Source: Sphingobacterium deserti
GTDB taxonomy: Bacteria; Bacteroidota; Bacteroidia; Sphingobacteriales; Sphingobacteriaceae
NCBI RefSeq assembly: GCF_000757725.1
Contig: NZ_JJMU01000016.1
Span: forward strand, 1 to 58,377
Reading direction: 5' to 3'
DNA: 58,377 nucleotides
Positions within the stretch are counted from its first letter, which is position 1. Each line of letters begins with the position of its first letter. The notes beneath the pieces are model-generated. The model had not been told where the DNA came from. It saw nothing but the letters and a program-made list of their open reading frames with translations, and did not search any database. A program made the translations under genes and the position numbers. Shown here piece by piece: positions 27,178-36,287 of the stretch.

Positions 27178-30100
27178 CTATCTGTTCACTATTTGCTGTC
27201 CATTATTTTGTAGTAAGGTGGCTGCCATAATTCCGATCACAACATCATTGGCTTCACAGATCAGGCTTAAAGACTTCAGTTCCTTGGATGGATCCAGTGG
27301 AAGATCTAAAATACTGGCTGCTCCGCCATCTATCGCGCGCGATGTGTAGCCCTTTATATCATCATATCGACGCAGACTACCTCCTTTATACAATTCACCT
27401 GTCTTTAGCTTCACCCGATAGGGGATCTCTGCATCGGGCAGTTCAAAGGCATAATTATCATCCAAGTAATCCTGTTCAATAGGCCACCAATTAGTAGGAT
27501 TTTGTAATGCTAGGGTCGATTCATGTCCATCCTTATACTGCACGCGAACCTTTGCATTGACGATCTGCGATTGCATAGGATTTGTGGAGCCGGCCATGAG
27601 TAAATAAAGCTTTTCCGCTTTTCCCGATAGCGGGACTTCCTGCTCGGTAGGGTAATTATCCCACTGGCTCGTGAACATGATATTGCGCTGTGTTCCTTTG
27701 ATTAAGAAAGGGATATCCAAGTAGGTAAGGATATCATCTTTTCGTTGTTTCATCATTCCTTCATCATCGATATTTGCCGTTGTTAACGGATAGCACCAGT
27801 TACCTATTGCTTGCCAGGGCAATTGCAACGTAGGCCCTACAGGCCGGGGCGACAGGTAGCGTTGTTCAAAAATATCGCTTACGCGTGCGTTGTAAAATGT
27901 AGAAAGGTCCTGCGTGGTGTATGCTTGCTGCTGATCGATTTCCCAATACGTGTGGGATATGGTCCAAGTTGCGTTGCCTACTGTAAGGTTAATGTTATTG
28001 GTTCCTTTGGTCAGCATAGCGGTAGGCAGTTCGATCGTATGTTCTTGCCCGGGCGCCAATGCTATTTTTCGTTCGAAAGCCTGTGCTTTAAGCGACAGCG
28101 AGCAAGCTTGTGTTCCATTATTCTTCAAGCGTAGGTGATGCTTGCTATCCTCGGTTAAAAACTGATGTTGTACAGGCGCCACTATCGCCAGGTCTATAGC
28201 CCGCCAAAAGTCCATTTGCCCAGCCTGTATATGCACGAAAAAGGTTCCTTTACGGGTTTCTGGCTGCAATTGAAAACGATTTCCCTGATTGCCCCGCAAT
28301 AGCTGCTGTGGATCGTGAATATCGCCCATCTTTTCCCCCTCACCTAAGGGTAAAGTAAAATCTTCGCTGTAGGGATGTTCGTAGACAGCTGTCGGAGAAA
28401 GATCCAATGTACCTTCGCCTTTGATAGCAACCTGAAAGTTGGATGATGCCGCTGTTTCAAATACAATGACAGGCCTATTGATCGCAGTAGACTTCAGCGT
28501 CCACGGCACCTCTTTTCCGTTGACCGTTACCGATGTTACTTTCGTATAACTGATTGGGAGCTCCATTTTCATTTTGAGTTGCTGTCCAAATTGGGTACGG
28601 ATATCGAAATGCGTTTCACTTTTTGTCTTGCGGTACTTATACTGCCATTGCGGCAATTCTATCTCTGCAAAATCCCAAGAACTAGGAAAACCCGGGCGGA
28701 CATGGATTTCTTGGTCCATTAAACGCGGTAACATCCCGAACAATCCTTCCACTAACGTACGCGATGCTACCCCAATGGGGTCTGCAAAATCACGGTATAA
28801 TTCTCCTCGAAAAGCATCGTAATGCGACAATTGCTGAAAATTGCCTGGGCTGATACCATGGTACATACTTTCTATAATATTGCTTTTCCACAGCAGGTAG
28901 GCATCATCATGGCGGCCCGATTGCCAAAAGGCCAAAGCTGCTTGCAAATTTTCGGCTAGCGCCACATTGTTTATCGACCAAGTATAGGGTTGCCAAGTGC
29001 TGGTTGCCAAGGTGTATAAATTAGGCTCGGTTTGCTTCTTGACCTGTATGGGGATATGCGGCAAATGGTTATGGATGTATTGTGTATTTTGGTAACTCTC
29101 AAAATCATCCAACAAAAAGGCATCTGCTATATGGTAAATTGTCCACAGCCCTGGGCTTTCATGTCTTGATTTATTTCCCAATCGATCTTCGAATTCCGCA
29201 AAATGGCCTTTCTCTGTTATCCATAATCGATTTTTTAGCGCTTTCGCAATCTTATCGGCTTCTGCGGTAAAAGGCTGAGAGTCGACACCTAAGATCCCCG
29301 CTAACTTTGCAGCAGCGCGATTAGCGCGATAATTGTAGGCGCTACTGTGCGTCACTCCTCCGCCCGAGTATTGCAGACCGTCGCTGGCCCAAATAGCACA
29401 ATAGGCATCATAAAGTCCATCGTTATCTATATCGAAGTTCCGTTTTTCCCAAGCCAAATGCCGCAAGATACTGGGCCACACTTCCTTTAAATAGCTCTTG
29501 TCACCGGTGTAATCCAAATGGGAAAACAACTGATCGAAGAACACCAAATTCATATCATAGTGGTGCGGCACTTTATTGTTGTTGGGATTTCGAGATATAT
29601 ACCCGCTACTAAATACCGAGGTCCCCATTTTTTCGATATGCCGCGCTAAATGCAGGGCGGTATCCATAACGACTAGTGCTGTATTTGGCTCTAATACCTG
29701 GGAACGCAGGTAGCCGGAAAAATGTTCCTTGGCGCGATCATGCCAACCCAGTGCGTCCGCGGCATAAGCTCCCCGCCAAGCATTAAGGCGCATGCGCCAA
29801 GCGACCGCGCCATGCAGATAACTTGGGCTTTCCCAAATGGCGTCTGCCGCAAGCGCAAGTGTTTCTCCCACATTGTTAATGTATTGATCTGGCGTGCGCA
29901 GTTTGATACGATTGGCCAAGGCCAGTCGTGCTCGGTCAGCCTCGGCAAACAGGACGGAGAGCTCCTTGTTTGTCTTTGCTTTTCCCGAGATTGGCCCCTT
30001 TGCCACTTGGATGTATATCGGCTTGGCTACTACCTCATATTTTGCGTAGATGATTGGACTTTTAGCGGGCTTGTGCTGTTCTAGATTTGGCAGATGCTGC

Positions 30101-30789
30101 AGCACTGCAGCATCTGCCAAGGCCAGCTTTTGCGCGCCACCGAAGTCGCCGTGTACAAGCTGCTCTTCATTTCGCTTGCCGACGAAACGTAAGCAAAATG
30201 CGGTCTTTTGCAGATCGAAAACATTGCCCTCCGCATAGGCTGGCAACAGATAGAAACCGGATTCCGGATCGGCACCGATATCGCCATTTCGGCTGAATGT
30301 CTTACCACTTGCACCACCATATATGCTATACAACAGCGTTTCAGGATGCACTCCTTCGCCAGATATCTTCAGCACTAAGCCCTCTTCTTTATATTGGGCG
30401 AGCAGCGTCAGATGCAAGGATCCGCCTCCGAGAAGCTCGTCTTGAATGCGGTACATCATTGCGCCTGCTCGATAACGGGTTTCTATATGGTCCGCATCGA
30501 TTAGTTTTTTGTATCTACCATCCCGAGCGATGACAAATTGTAGATTGCCCCCCATGCCCGGAAGATATAGGGCAAACTCTGGCAGGTCTCCTGCTTCCAC
30601 TCGTGAAGCACGGTTATCGCCATACAGGGCTCTATTAAATCGGTATCGACCATTTACCAACAGGAAATCGCCCTGATCCGCGGTATAGTGCAGGTTACGT
30701 TCGTGTTTTTGCCAATGCTTAGCTTGCGCATAACATGGCTCATGAAACAAAGCGCCCAATACCAGCGCATACAGCAGTAGTTTAAACAT
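27178..30789 (-). CDS. DUF4450 family protein, predicted large exported glycosidase
   Basis: This 1203-residue exported protein has a signal peptide ending PCYAQ. Residues about 30-230 match the DUF4450 pattern: DFLLVNGRYRFNRALYGDNR and EAGDLPEFALYLPGMGGNLQF. A central alpha-helical barrel (about 290-740) contains YLHGAVAWRMRLNAWRGAYA, HHYDMNLVFFDQLFSHLDYTG, DGLYDAYCAIWASDGLQYSGG and HVRPGFPSSWDFAEIELPQW, typical of the six-hairpin glycosidase (MGH1/GH78-like) fold. The last 450 residues hold beta-rich modules. DUF4450 genes are often found in Bacteroidetes pectin loci; the activity is not known to me. It follows the GH28 gene by 2 bp, implying tight coupling. Confidence 0.8.
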   Translation of the reverse strand: MFKLLLYALVLGALFHEPCYAQAKHWQKHERNLHYTADQGDFLLVNGRYRFNRALYGDNRASRVEAGDLPEFALYLPGMGGNLQFVIARDGRYKKLIDADHIETRYRAGAMMYRIQDELLGGGSLHLTLLAQYKEEGLVLKISGEGVHPETLLYSIYGGASGKTFSRNGDIGADPESGFYLLPAYAEGNVFDLQKTAFCLRFVGKRNEEQLVHGDFGGAQKLALADAAVLQHLPNLEQHKPAKSPIIYAKYEVVAKPIYIQVAKGPISGKAKTNKELSVLFAEADRARLALANRIKLRTPDQYINNVGETLALAADAIWESPSYLHGAVAWRMRLNAWRGAYAADALGWHDRAKEHFSGYLRSQVLEPNTALVVMDTALHLARHIEKMGTSVFSSGYISRNPNNNKVPHHYDMNLVFFDQLFSHLDYTGDKSYLKEVWPSILRHLAWEKRNFDIDNDGLYDAYCAIWASDGLQYSGGGVTHSSAYNYRANRAAAKLAGILGVDSQPFTAEADKIAKALKNRLWITEKGHFAEFEDRLGNKSRHESPGLWTIYHIADAFLLDDFESYQNTQYIHNHLPHIPIQVKKQTEPNLYTLATSTWQPYTWSINNVALAENLQAALAFWQSGRHDDAYLLWKSNIIESMYHGISPGNFQQLSHYDAFRGELYRDFADPIGVASRTLVEGLFGMLPRLMDQEIHVRPGFPSSWDFAEIELPQWQYKYRKTKSETHFDIRTQFGQQLKMKMELPISYTKVTSVTVNGKEVPWTLKSTAINRPVIVFETAASSNFQVAIKGEGTLDLSPTAVYEHPYSEDFTLPLGEGEKMGDIHDPQQLLRGNQGNRFQLQPETRKGTFFVHIQAGQMDFWRAIDLAIVAPVQHQFLTEDSKHHLRLKNNGTQACSLSLKAQAFERKIALAPGQEHTIELPTAMLTKGTNNINLTVGNATWTISHTYWEIDQQQAYTTQDLSTFYNARVSDIFEQRYLSPRPVGPTLQLPWQAIGNWCYPLTTANIDDEGMMKQRKDDILTYLDIPFLIKGTQRNIMFTSQWDNYPTEQEVPLSGKAEKLYLLMAGSTNPMQSQIVNAKVRVQYKDGHESTLALQNPTNWWPIEQDYLDDNYAFELPDAEIPYRVKLKTGELYKGGSLRRYDDIKGYTSRAIDGGAASILDLPLDPSKELKSLSLICEANDVVIGIMAATLLQNNGQQIVNR

Positions 30790-30791
30790 AG

Positions 30792-32195
30792 TTAGTCAAA
30801 TGAGGAGATCGGCTTGCCATTAATGACGACATTTTTAAGCGTCACCTGCTTCAGGTGATCTACTTTGTAGGGTTCTTGAACGCCATCGATCTTACAGTTG
30901 ATCATCGTAAAGTTCGTTACCGGCGATGATTCGTAGGCACTAGATAGCACGGCATACTTGCCGCCGCCCTTCACTTCCAAATTTTCCACCCATATATTGC
31001 GGATCGTCGGGATATGCTTTCCTGGCTTTTCGTAAAACATATTGAATCGCACCGCAGCTTCTTTGTATTGCCCCACTTCGGTGTTATAGAAAAACACATT
31101 CTCGATGGTACCTCCACGGCTGGAGCTTGTTTTTATGCGCAGGGCGCGATCCAGGTTTGGGCTGTCCATCACATTGTTGAGGGCGTAGATATTTCTTGCG
31201 CCACCCGCTATCTCACTACCGATGACCACACCGCCATGGCCATCTTTCATCATACAGTTTTCGATAATGTGGTTTTCTGCAGGACGACCAATGTTACGGC
31301 CGTCTTCGTCTCTTCCTGATTTGATCGCGATACAATCATCTCCTGTATCAAAATAACAATCTTTGATCCACACATTTTTGCAAGCTTCTGGGTCGCAACC
31401 ATCATTGTTGGGTCCGTGGCTTACGATCTTAACACGCTCAATAAGTACATTCTCACACAATACCGGATTAAGGTTCCACATCGGCGAATTAATCATCTTT
31501 ACATCAGCAATCCACACATTTTTACATTGATAGGGCTGCACAAAATTGGGACGCAGGAAATGGCCATCGCCATATATCCTTTTTCGAGAATCCATCTCTT
31601 CGGCCATCTGTTGGTGCAGGAGCGCTCGGGCAGGCTTTTGCTCGCCGGGCTTGCTTTCGTCCCATCCATACTTGCGCGCGCCGCACCAATACCACCAGTG
31701 GTCATTATCCGAATTACCATCCAAAAGCCCTTTTCCCGTAATGGCGATATTCTCTTCGCCGTACGCATAGATAAATGGGGAGAAATTCATGCATTCCATG
31801 CCTTCCCAACGGGTGAAAACCATCGGGTAATCTGAACTATCACGGCTAAACAAGATGGTAGCACCTTCCTGAATGTGTAAATTCACATTGCTTTTTAGAT
31901 ATATTGCTCCAGTTAAAAAGATCCCATTGGGTACGACGACGCGTCCGCCACCATCTTTATTGCATTGCTCAATAGCTTTACGAATGGCCTCGGTATTTTT
32001 CGTGACGCCGTCGCCCTTTGCACCATAGTTGGTAATAGCGTAATCTTTGCTGCGGAATGTTGGTGCTACAATCTGCTTCTTAAGTGCTTCAATCTCTGCA
32101 AGCGGTTGCGAAGCTGCTGTCCATGTTGTCTCTTGCGCCATTGAATACGATATGGCTAAACAGATAAGGATACTTCCAATTATTTTTTTCATCAT
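30792..32195 (-). CDS. GH28 polygalacturonase/rhamnogalacturonan hydrolase, exported
   Basis: This 467-residue right-handed beta-helix enzyme has a signal peptide ending SYSMAQ. The GH28 catalytic set is intact: NNDGCDPEACKNVWI near residue 262, DTGDDCIAIKSGRDEDGRN near 281 with the paired Asp, and MKDGHGGVVIGSEIAGG near 318 with the catalytic-loop His, then RALRIKTSSSRGGTIENV near 350. GH28 enzymes hydrolyse alpha-galacturonosyl linkages of homogalacturonan or RG-I. The N-terminal AITNYGAKGDGVTKNTEAIRKAIEQC is the pectate-lyase-superfamily start. It is second in the 33322-23865 operon, 17 bp after the beta-propeller gene and 2 bp before DUF4450. Confidence 0.94.
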   Translation of the reverse strand: MMKKIIGSILICLAISYSMAQETTWTAASQPLAEIEALKKQIVAPTFRSKDYAITNYGAKGDGVTKNTEAIRKAIEQCNKDGGGRVVVPNGIFLTGAIYLKSNVNLHIQEGATILFSRDSSDYPMVFTRWEGMECMNFSPFIYAYGEENIAITGKGLLDGNSDNDHWWYWCGARKYGWDESKPGEQKPARALLHQQMAEEMDSRKRIYGDGHFLRPNFVQPYQCKNVWIADVKMINSPMWNLNPVLCENVLIERVKIVSHGPNNDGCDPEACKNVWIKDCYFDTGDDCIAIKSGRDEDGRNIGRPAENHIIENCMMKDGHGGVVIGSEIAGGARNIYALNNVMDSPNLDRALRIKTSSSRGGTIENVFFYNTEVGQYKEAAVRFNMFYEKPGKHIPTIRNIWVENLEVKGGGKYAVLSSAYESSPVTNFTMINCKIDGVQEPYKVDHLKQVTLKNVVINGKPISSFD

Positions 32196-32212
32196 AGTGG
32201 TTTATAATTAAA

Positions 32213-33322
32213 TCAAAGTGTGTACGATACAATCTCAAAAACAAATGTTGTGGCGCTGCTATGGTCGCCTCCTTGTGTGGCGCCAAACAAAAATTGCGGT
32301 TTCTCCGTGTTTGTGTCGAGCAGCAGCATCGGCCTTTCCAACCGACCAAAGCGTTTTAAATGAGCCGCTGGTTGAGGCTCGGTCACATAGTCTTTCATTG
32401 CGCCGTAAGAGACGCGCGGAGGAGCCCACTTCAGACCATCTTTCGACGATAGCAGCAACCCGAATTCGTGATTGAAAAAGCCCATATCGCGCGCAATCAT
32501 GTAATAGGTTCCTTGCTCTTTCCAAACAAAGGCATCTTCAAGTTGCGCATTGTTAGGCTGATCTGAAAAATCGAGTACAGGCTTTTCCGACACACGCTCA
32601 TAAGGCCCCGCGGGTTGATCAGCCTTTGCCAGTCCATATTTTCGATTACCACGGACGGCTCCTTTCGCCTGTTGGTACTCAGCGGTATTCCACGACTTAT
32701 AAAACAACCAATATTTTCCATCATCACCTTTTATAAAGGCAGGGTTGGTTGTGCAATGATCGTCCCAGGCACCAGGTTCGCCGGGCAATAAGCAAGGTTC
32801 ATCCATGCGTTTCCAAGGCCCAGCAATAGTCTTGGCCGTTGCGACGCCTATACGTTTCGTATCGGTTTTTCCATTGGAATTGCCCATGTAAAATAGGTAG
32901 TAGGTATCATCCACCTTTTTGATTAGCGGATTGTGGCAGGTTGTACTATCCCAATAGCCTTCACGTGGCGCAAGCACCACCGACTGATGTTGAAAGGTGT
33001 CGTAGGGACTGTCGGCCACCGCATGGGCGATCTCGGATCCGCGAATCCAACCACTCATTCCACGCTCCTTGCGCCACCGCGAATAAAACAGATGTACTTT
33101 GCCATCTTCGCCCCAAATCGGTGAGGAGCACCAGATGTAATAATCCGCTAGTTGTAAGGATCGGCCAATGGGTTTTAGTGTAAAGGCCGGCGCCGTGGGC
33201 GTAAGTTTAATATTCCCTAACAAGGGCTCCATAAAAAGAATGCCTGAGAGCGTATACAGCCCAGATTGGATAAAATGTCGCCTGGAAAATGATCGTAGGT
33301 CGTTGCCTGTTTTACGAATCAT
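32213..33322 (-). CDS. Tat-exported five-bladed beta-propeller glycosidase (GH43-like)
   Basis: This 369-residue protein opens with a twin-arginine signal, FSRRHFIQSG at residues 13-22, followed by a hydrophobic stretch. The body looks like the GH43/GH117/GH130 propeller: YYIWCSSPIWGEDGKVHLFYSRW near residue 60, REGYWDSTTCHNPLIKKVDDTYYLFYMG near 125, WDDHCTTNPAFIKGDDGKYWLFYKSW near 188, and NNAQLEDAFVWKEQGTYYMIARD near 262. Acidic residues at the blade starts are candidate catalytic residues. The family cannot be fixed by eye; arabinosidase, galactosidase or unsaturated-uronide activities are all possible. It is the first gene of its operon, 71 bp downstream of a direct-repeat motif. Confidence 0.78.
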   Translation of the reverse strand: MIRKTGNDLRSFSRRHFIQSGLYTLSGILFMEPLLGNIKLTPTAPAFTLKPIGRSLQLADYYIWCSSPIWGEDGKVHLFYSRWRKERGMSGWIRGSEIAHAVADSPYDTFQHQSVVLAPREGYWDSTTCHNPLIKKVDDTYYLFYMGNSNGKTDTKRIGVATAKTIAGPWKRMDEPCLLPGEPGAWDDHCTTNPAFIKGDDGKYWLFYKSWNTAEYQQAKGAVRGNRKYGLAKADQPAGPYERVSEKPVLDFSDQPNNAQLEDAFVWKEQGTYYMIARDMGFFNHEFGLLLSSKDGLKWAPPRVSYGAMKDYVTEPQPAAHLKRFGRLERPMLLLDTNTEKPQFLFGATQGGDHSSATTFVFEIVSYTL

Positions 33323-33372
33323 GGTTTACTTCTTTACAGTTAGCATTTGTAGGTTTACATCCACAAGATATT

Positions 33373-33409
33373 AAAAACAAGTGCCAAACGTATCCTGCGC
33401 TGTCCTGAC
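33373..33409 (-). promoter_or_regulatory. Pectin-operon direct-repeat motif, copy 3
   Basis: On the minus strand CAGGA-CAGCG-CAGGA (repeats at 33407-33403 and 33397-33393) precedes GTTTGGCACTTG and a minus-7-like TATCTTG at 33370-33364. It lies 71 bp before the start of the GH43-like gene, the head of the 33322-23865 operon. Confidence 0.65.
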
Positions 33410-33545
33410 ATTTCCTAATATGAAGACAAAAGGCAAGCAAGAATTGTATTTCAAACGTGCAGAGCAGTTTTCACATCGCCGCGCGGCAGCTAGAAGTAAA
33501 TAGATTATCCAAGCCGTCTACAGCAATCTGCAGCGGCAATTTAGG

Positions 33546-33565
33546 AGGCATGGCAGGCCACGCCT
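33546..33565. terminator. Weak hairpin after the GntR gene
   Basis: AGGCATGGC-AG-GCCACGCCT forms a stem with one mismatch, 20 bp beyond the GntR stop at 33585. On the minus strand there is no T tract, so termination efficiency is doubtful. Confidence 0.3.
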
Positions 33566-33584
33566 ATTTTATGGTTGGAAAGAA

Positions 33585-34616
33585 TTAAATGGAAGGTCTG
33601 ATATTGACGTAAAATGGTACTTCGAGTTGTGTTGTTTCTTTTAATTTGACAATTTGGGCAGCATACTTACCCATGAGTTCAAAATCCGTGGAGATGGTGG
33701 TGATACCATTCAATATAAATTTCTTCAATGGCGTTTCGTTATAGGAGATAATGCCGACATCCTTGCCTATTTTATAATTTTTAGCGATACACTTTTCCAG
33801 TATCAGGACCAAATCATCTTCTGCGATATTTATATAACATTCGCCTTTTTTTAATGGCTCTTTATTCAAGTTTCCAACCAACATATGATCAAATGCATAC
33901 TGCTGACAAAACTTGTAAAAACCTTTGATGATTGCTTTCGGATAATCGCTGTTATCAGGAAACACTAATTTAAGCGTTCGGTATTTTGACAAAGGTTCCA
34001 ATGTTTTTTCCAGCGCTTCATAGATATCCTTTTCGTAGTTTTCATACACGGCATCGAATTCCCCATCCATGCCATCTACCATCTTGCCCAGTAGCAGTAG
34101 TTTTTCTACAGGTATAAGCGAGAGCACCTCTGGAGCTTGATCACGACCTTCTTTAAAATGCGGAAAAATTACATACCGATCGTATTGTTTGGTTAAGTTG
34201 AGCAGCAGGGTGCGAAGATGGGAGATGTCACTGTTATAGACAAAGAGATCCAGAGAAGCTTCATCGCCAAGCTCATTGGCAAAAGCGTCGTAGACAATTT
34301 TTTTATGGGCGCTCAACTTATTAAGAAAAAGCGCTATTTTCTGCTTGTTGACTACGTCCGATTTCTCTACGAAGTATCCTTTTCCTGGGGTAGAGGAGAT
34401 GATATCCAAGCTTTTTAAATGCTTATAGCCTTTTTCCACCGTATCGCGAGAAATATCCAGGTGCACACTAAGCTCGTTTATCGACGGTAAAATATCTCCT
34501 TGCCGCAAATGGCTGTTTTTTACGCCATCAATGACCGCATCGGCCAGCTGCAGATATTTCGGTGTCGAGGAAAAGTCGCTAATCTGAATACTCTTAATGA
34601 ATTCCTGATTGTTCAT
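33585..34616 (-). CDS. GntR-family regulator with LacI-like periplasmic-binding-protein sensor domain
   Basis: This 343-residue regulator has an N-terminal GntR winged helix (about residues 10-85: PKYLQLADAVIDGVKNSHLR, LPSINELSVHLDISRDTVEK, GKGYFVE) and a C-terminal type I periplasmic-binding-protein fold (about 90-340) with LPVEKLLLLGK-like and GIISYNETPLKKFILNGITT segments, as in LacI repressors. The start is set at MNNQEF since the 18 codons before it add a non-homologous leader. The same domain order is known in Bacillus AraR, which binds arabinose. Here the position between two pectin operons suggests a sugar-responsive regulator of this region; the ligand is unknown. It is probably transcribed alone, from a promoter overlapped by a large inverted repeat. 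Confidence 0.88.
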   Translation of the reverse strand: MNNQEFIKSIQISDFSSTPKYLQLADAVIDGVKNSHLRQGDILPSINELSVHLDISRDTVEKGYKHLKSLDIISSTPGKGYFVEKSDVVNKQKIALFLNKLSAHKKIVYDAFANELGDEASLDLFVYNSDISHLRTLLLNLTKQYDRYVIFPHFKEGRDQAPEVLSLIPVEKLLLLGKMVDGMDGEFDAVYENYEKDIYEALEKTLEPLSKYRTLKLVFPDNSDYPKAIIKGFYKFCQQYAFDHMLVGNLNKEPLKKGECYINIAEDDLVLILEKCIAKNYKIGKDVGIISYNETPLKKFILNGITTISTDFELMGKYAAQIVKLKETTQLEVPFYVNIRPSI

Positions 34617-34720
34617 AGGTACGTCTCTAGGTGATGTGCTAAAGAAACGGTTTTTTAAATAGAAATGCAATTTTGCCGTTCTGTAAATTTTCCTAGAATA
34701 CAGCTATAAATGGAAACAAC

Positions 34721-34754
34721 ACCGTACAAACATATATTACCATGTTCATACGGT
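34721..34754. promoter_or_regulatory. 34-bp inverted repeat overlapping the GntR promoter
   Basis: Arms ACCGTACAAACAT and ATGTTCATACGGT are complementary at 11 of 13 positions around an 8-bp centre. The left arm covers the minus-7 box of the regulator gene. It could be an autoregulatory operator, or the terminator of the SusCD operon, whose stop is 21 bp to the right; only a weak T tract follows on the minus strand. Confidence 0.6.
34727..34734 (-). promoter_or_regulatory. Candidate minus-7 promoter box of the GntR gene
   Basis: TATGTTTG on the minus strand matches TAnnTTTG exactly, about 110 bp before the GntR start. It lies inside the 34-bp inverted repeat. No clear minus-33 TTG is spaced upstream. 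Confidence 0.4.
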
Positions 34755-34774
34755 GCTGTTCGCCATATCGATTA

Positions 34775-36283
34775 CTAATACCCTTTATTCTGCTCGTAGA
34801 GCCCCGGACTTTTGTTCAATTCTGATTGCGGCACGGGGTAAAGAATATAGTCGATGATGAAATCGTCCATTTGCCCACCACTGTCTTCCGCTGCTATCCA
34901 GGCTTTTATTGTTGCTTCCACGGTTCCCGAGCGGATAAGATCAAACCAACGGGATCCTTCACCGATAAACTCCCGGCGACGCTCTTCCAGCAATTGTTCT
35001 TTTGTAACACCTACTAAAGGAGCTGTTAATCCGGCTCGACTGCGTACCGCGTTGACTACGGCATCTACCTCTGTTGCCGCCGAGCCTGCAGCGCCATTCA
35101 GTATACATTCCGCTTTTAACAACAGCAGATCTGTGTATCGAAAAACGATAAAGTTGATTGGCCAGTCCATTCGGCTTGTCGTAGGCACCTTGGTTATATC
35201 CACAAATTTCTTGATGAATGGACGATTTTCCACTACGGGGCCGTCCGCAAAGCTGCTTTGGATGCTAAATGACTTACGGACATCATCAGCTTCATATCTA
35301 TTCACTAAATCCGTAGAGACTGGGCGGATAGTAAGGCCCCCTTGTGCGGTAAAGCCAAAAGACTGAAAATACCTATCTGGCACCAATACCCAAGGAAAGG
35401 TAGCGCCAACGACCGGGTTTCCTCCGCTCACATATTCAATATTGAAGATCACTTCCCTATTCCGTTCATTGGCATAATCAAAAATAGATGCGTAGGTGGC
35501 CAAGCTTGAGAACTCATTGCTGGCAATGATATCGTTAAACTGGGTTACGGCCTTACTCCACTCGTTGCTATTTTGACCAATACCATCTACATTCAAGGTA
35601 GGCCCTGACTTGCTCATGTACAACAACCCTAAAAGCATTTTTGCTGCGTAGGTATTCACCCTGCCAGCATCAACGGAAGCATAAGCGCTTGGCTTGGGCA
35701 AATTATCGATAGCGAATAACAAATCCTGTTCAATAAAATTACAAAGTTCTGCCACGGGGCTTCGCCCAATGGTTTTGGCTTCCGCATCAGACACCACACG
35801 ATCGATAAGTGGAACCCGACCGAAATAGCGAACCAAATCGAAATAGAAGAATGCTCTTAAGAAACGAGCCTCGGCCTCCATCCTCCTGCGAAGCGTGGCA
35901 TCCGTCACCACACTTTCTCCTTTTGTGGCCAATTGCTCCAAATAGTTGTTGGCACGAAAGACGCCTATGTAATTGTCCTCCCACGCATCCACCACGTAGG
36001 GATTGGCATTGATGTTTTTGTGGAAGCTGTTTATACCTTCCCAATCGCGAACACCACCATCCGACACGGCATATAAATTGTCAGAACGCGTTTCTGATAG
36101 GTTGAGCAAGCGATCAGGATAGGTTCGTGCGGCGCTGTAGACAGCGGTAAGACCTTGTGTAAAATCATTAACCGTTTGAAAGTAAGTTTCCGAAGTTCCT
36201 TCGGATATGGGTTGTTGGCCGAGATCCATATCGCAAGAGCTCAGCAGCACGCAACCTAGTGCTATATAAAGTATCTTTTTCAT
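34775..36283 (-). CDS. SusD/RagB-family surface lipoprotein
   Basis: This 502-residue lipoprotein has the lipobox VLLSSCDMDLG (Cys near residue 17). SusD hallmarks are EAEARFLRAFFYFDLVRYFGRVPLI near residue 140, YAAKMLLGLLYMSKSG near 213, FIVFRYTDLLLLKAECILNGA near 378 and LLEERRREFIGEGSRWFDLIR near 430, the canonical signature. It is the partner of the SusC 4 bp upstream. Together they form a two-gene operon with no enzyme, between the two enzyme operons, and probably provide the main import route for RG-I fragments made by the 48258-39692 enzymes. Confidence 0.95.
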   Translation of the reverse strand: MKKILYIALGCVLLSSCDMDLGQQPISEGTSETYFQTVNDFTQGLTAVYSAARTYPDRLLNLSETRSDNLYAVSDGGVRDWEGINSFHKNINANPYVVDAWEDNYIGVFRANNYLEQLATKGESVVTDATLRRRMEAEARFLRAFFYFDLVRYFGRVPLIDRVVSDAEAKTIGRSPVAELCNFIEQDLLFAIDNLPKPSAYASVDAGRVNTYAAKMLLGLLYMSKSGPTLNVDGIGQNSNEWSKAVTQFNDIIASNEFSSLATYASIFDYANERNREVIFNIEYVSGGNPVVGATFPWVLVPDRYFQSFGFTAQGGLTIRPVSTDLVNRYEADDVRKSFSIQSSFADGPVVENRPFIKKFVDITKVPTTSRMDWPINFIVFRYTDLLLLKAECILNGAAGSAATEVDAVVNAVRSRAGLTAPLVGVTKEQLLEERRREFIGEGSRWFDLIRSGTVEATIKAWIAAEDSGGQMDDFIIDYILYPVPQSELNKSPGLYEQNKGY

Positions 36284-36287
36284 TGTC

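Noticed and set aside
31416..31835. 139-codon frame on the plus strand
   Set aside because: Antisense to the intact GH28 gene; composition fits a shadow frame.
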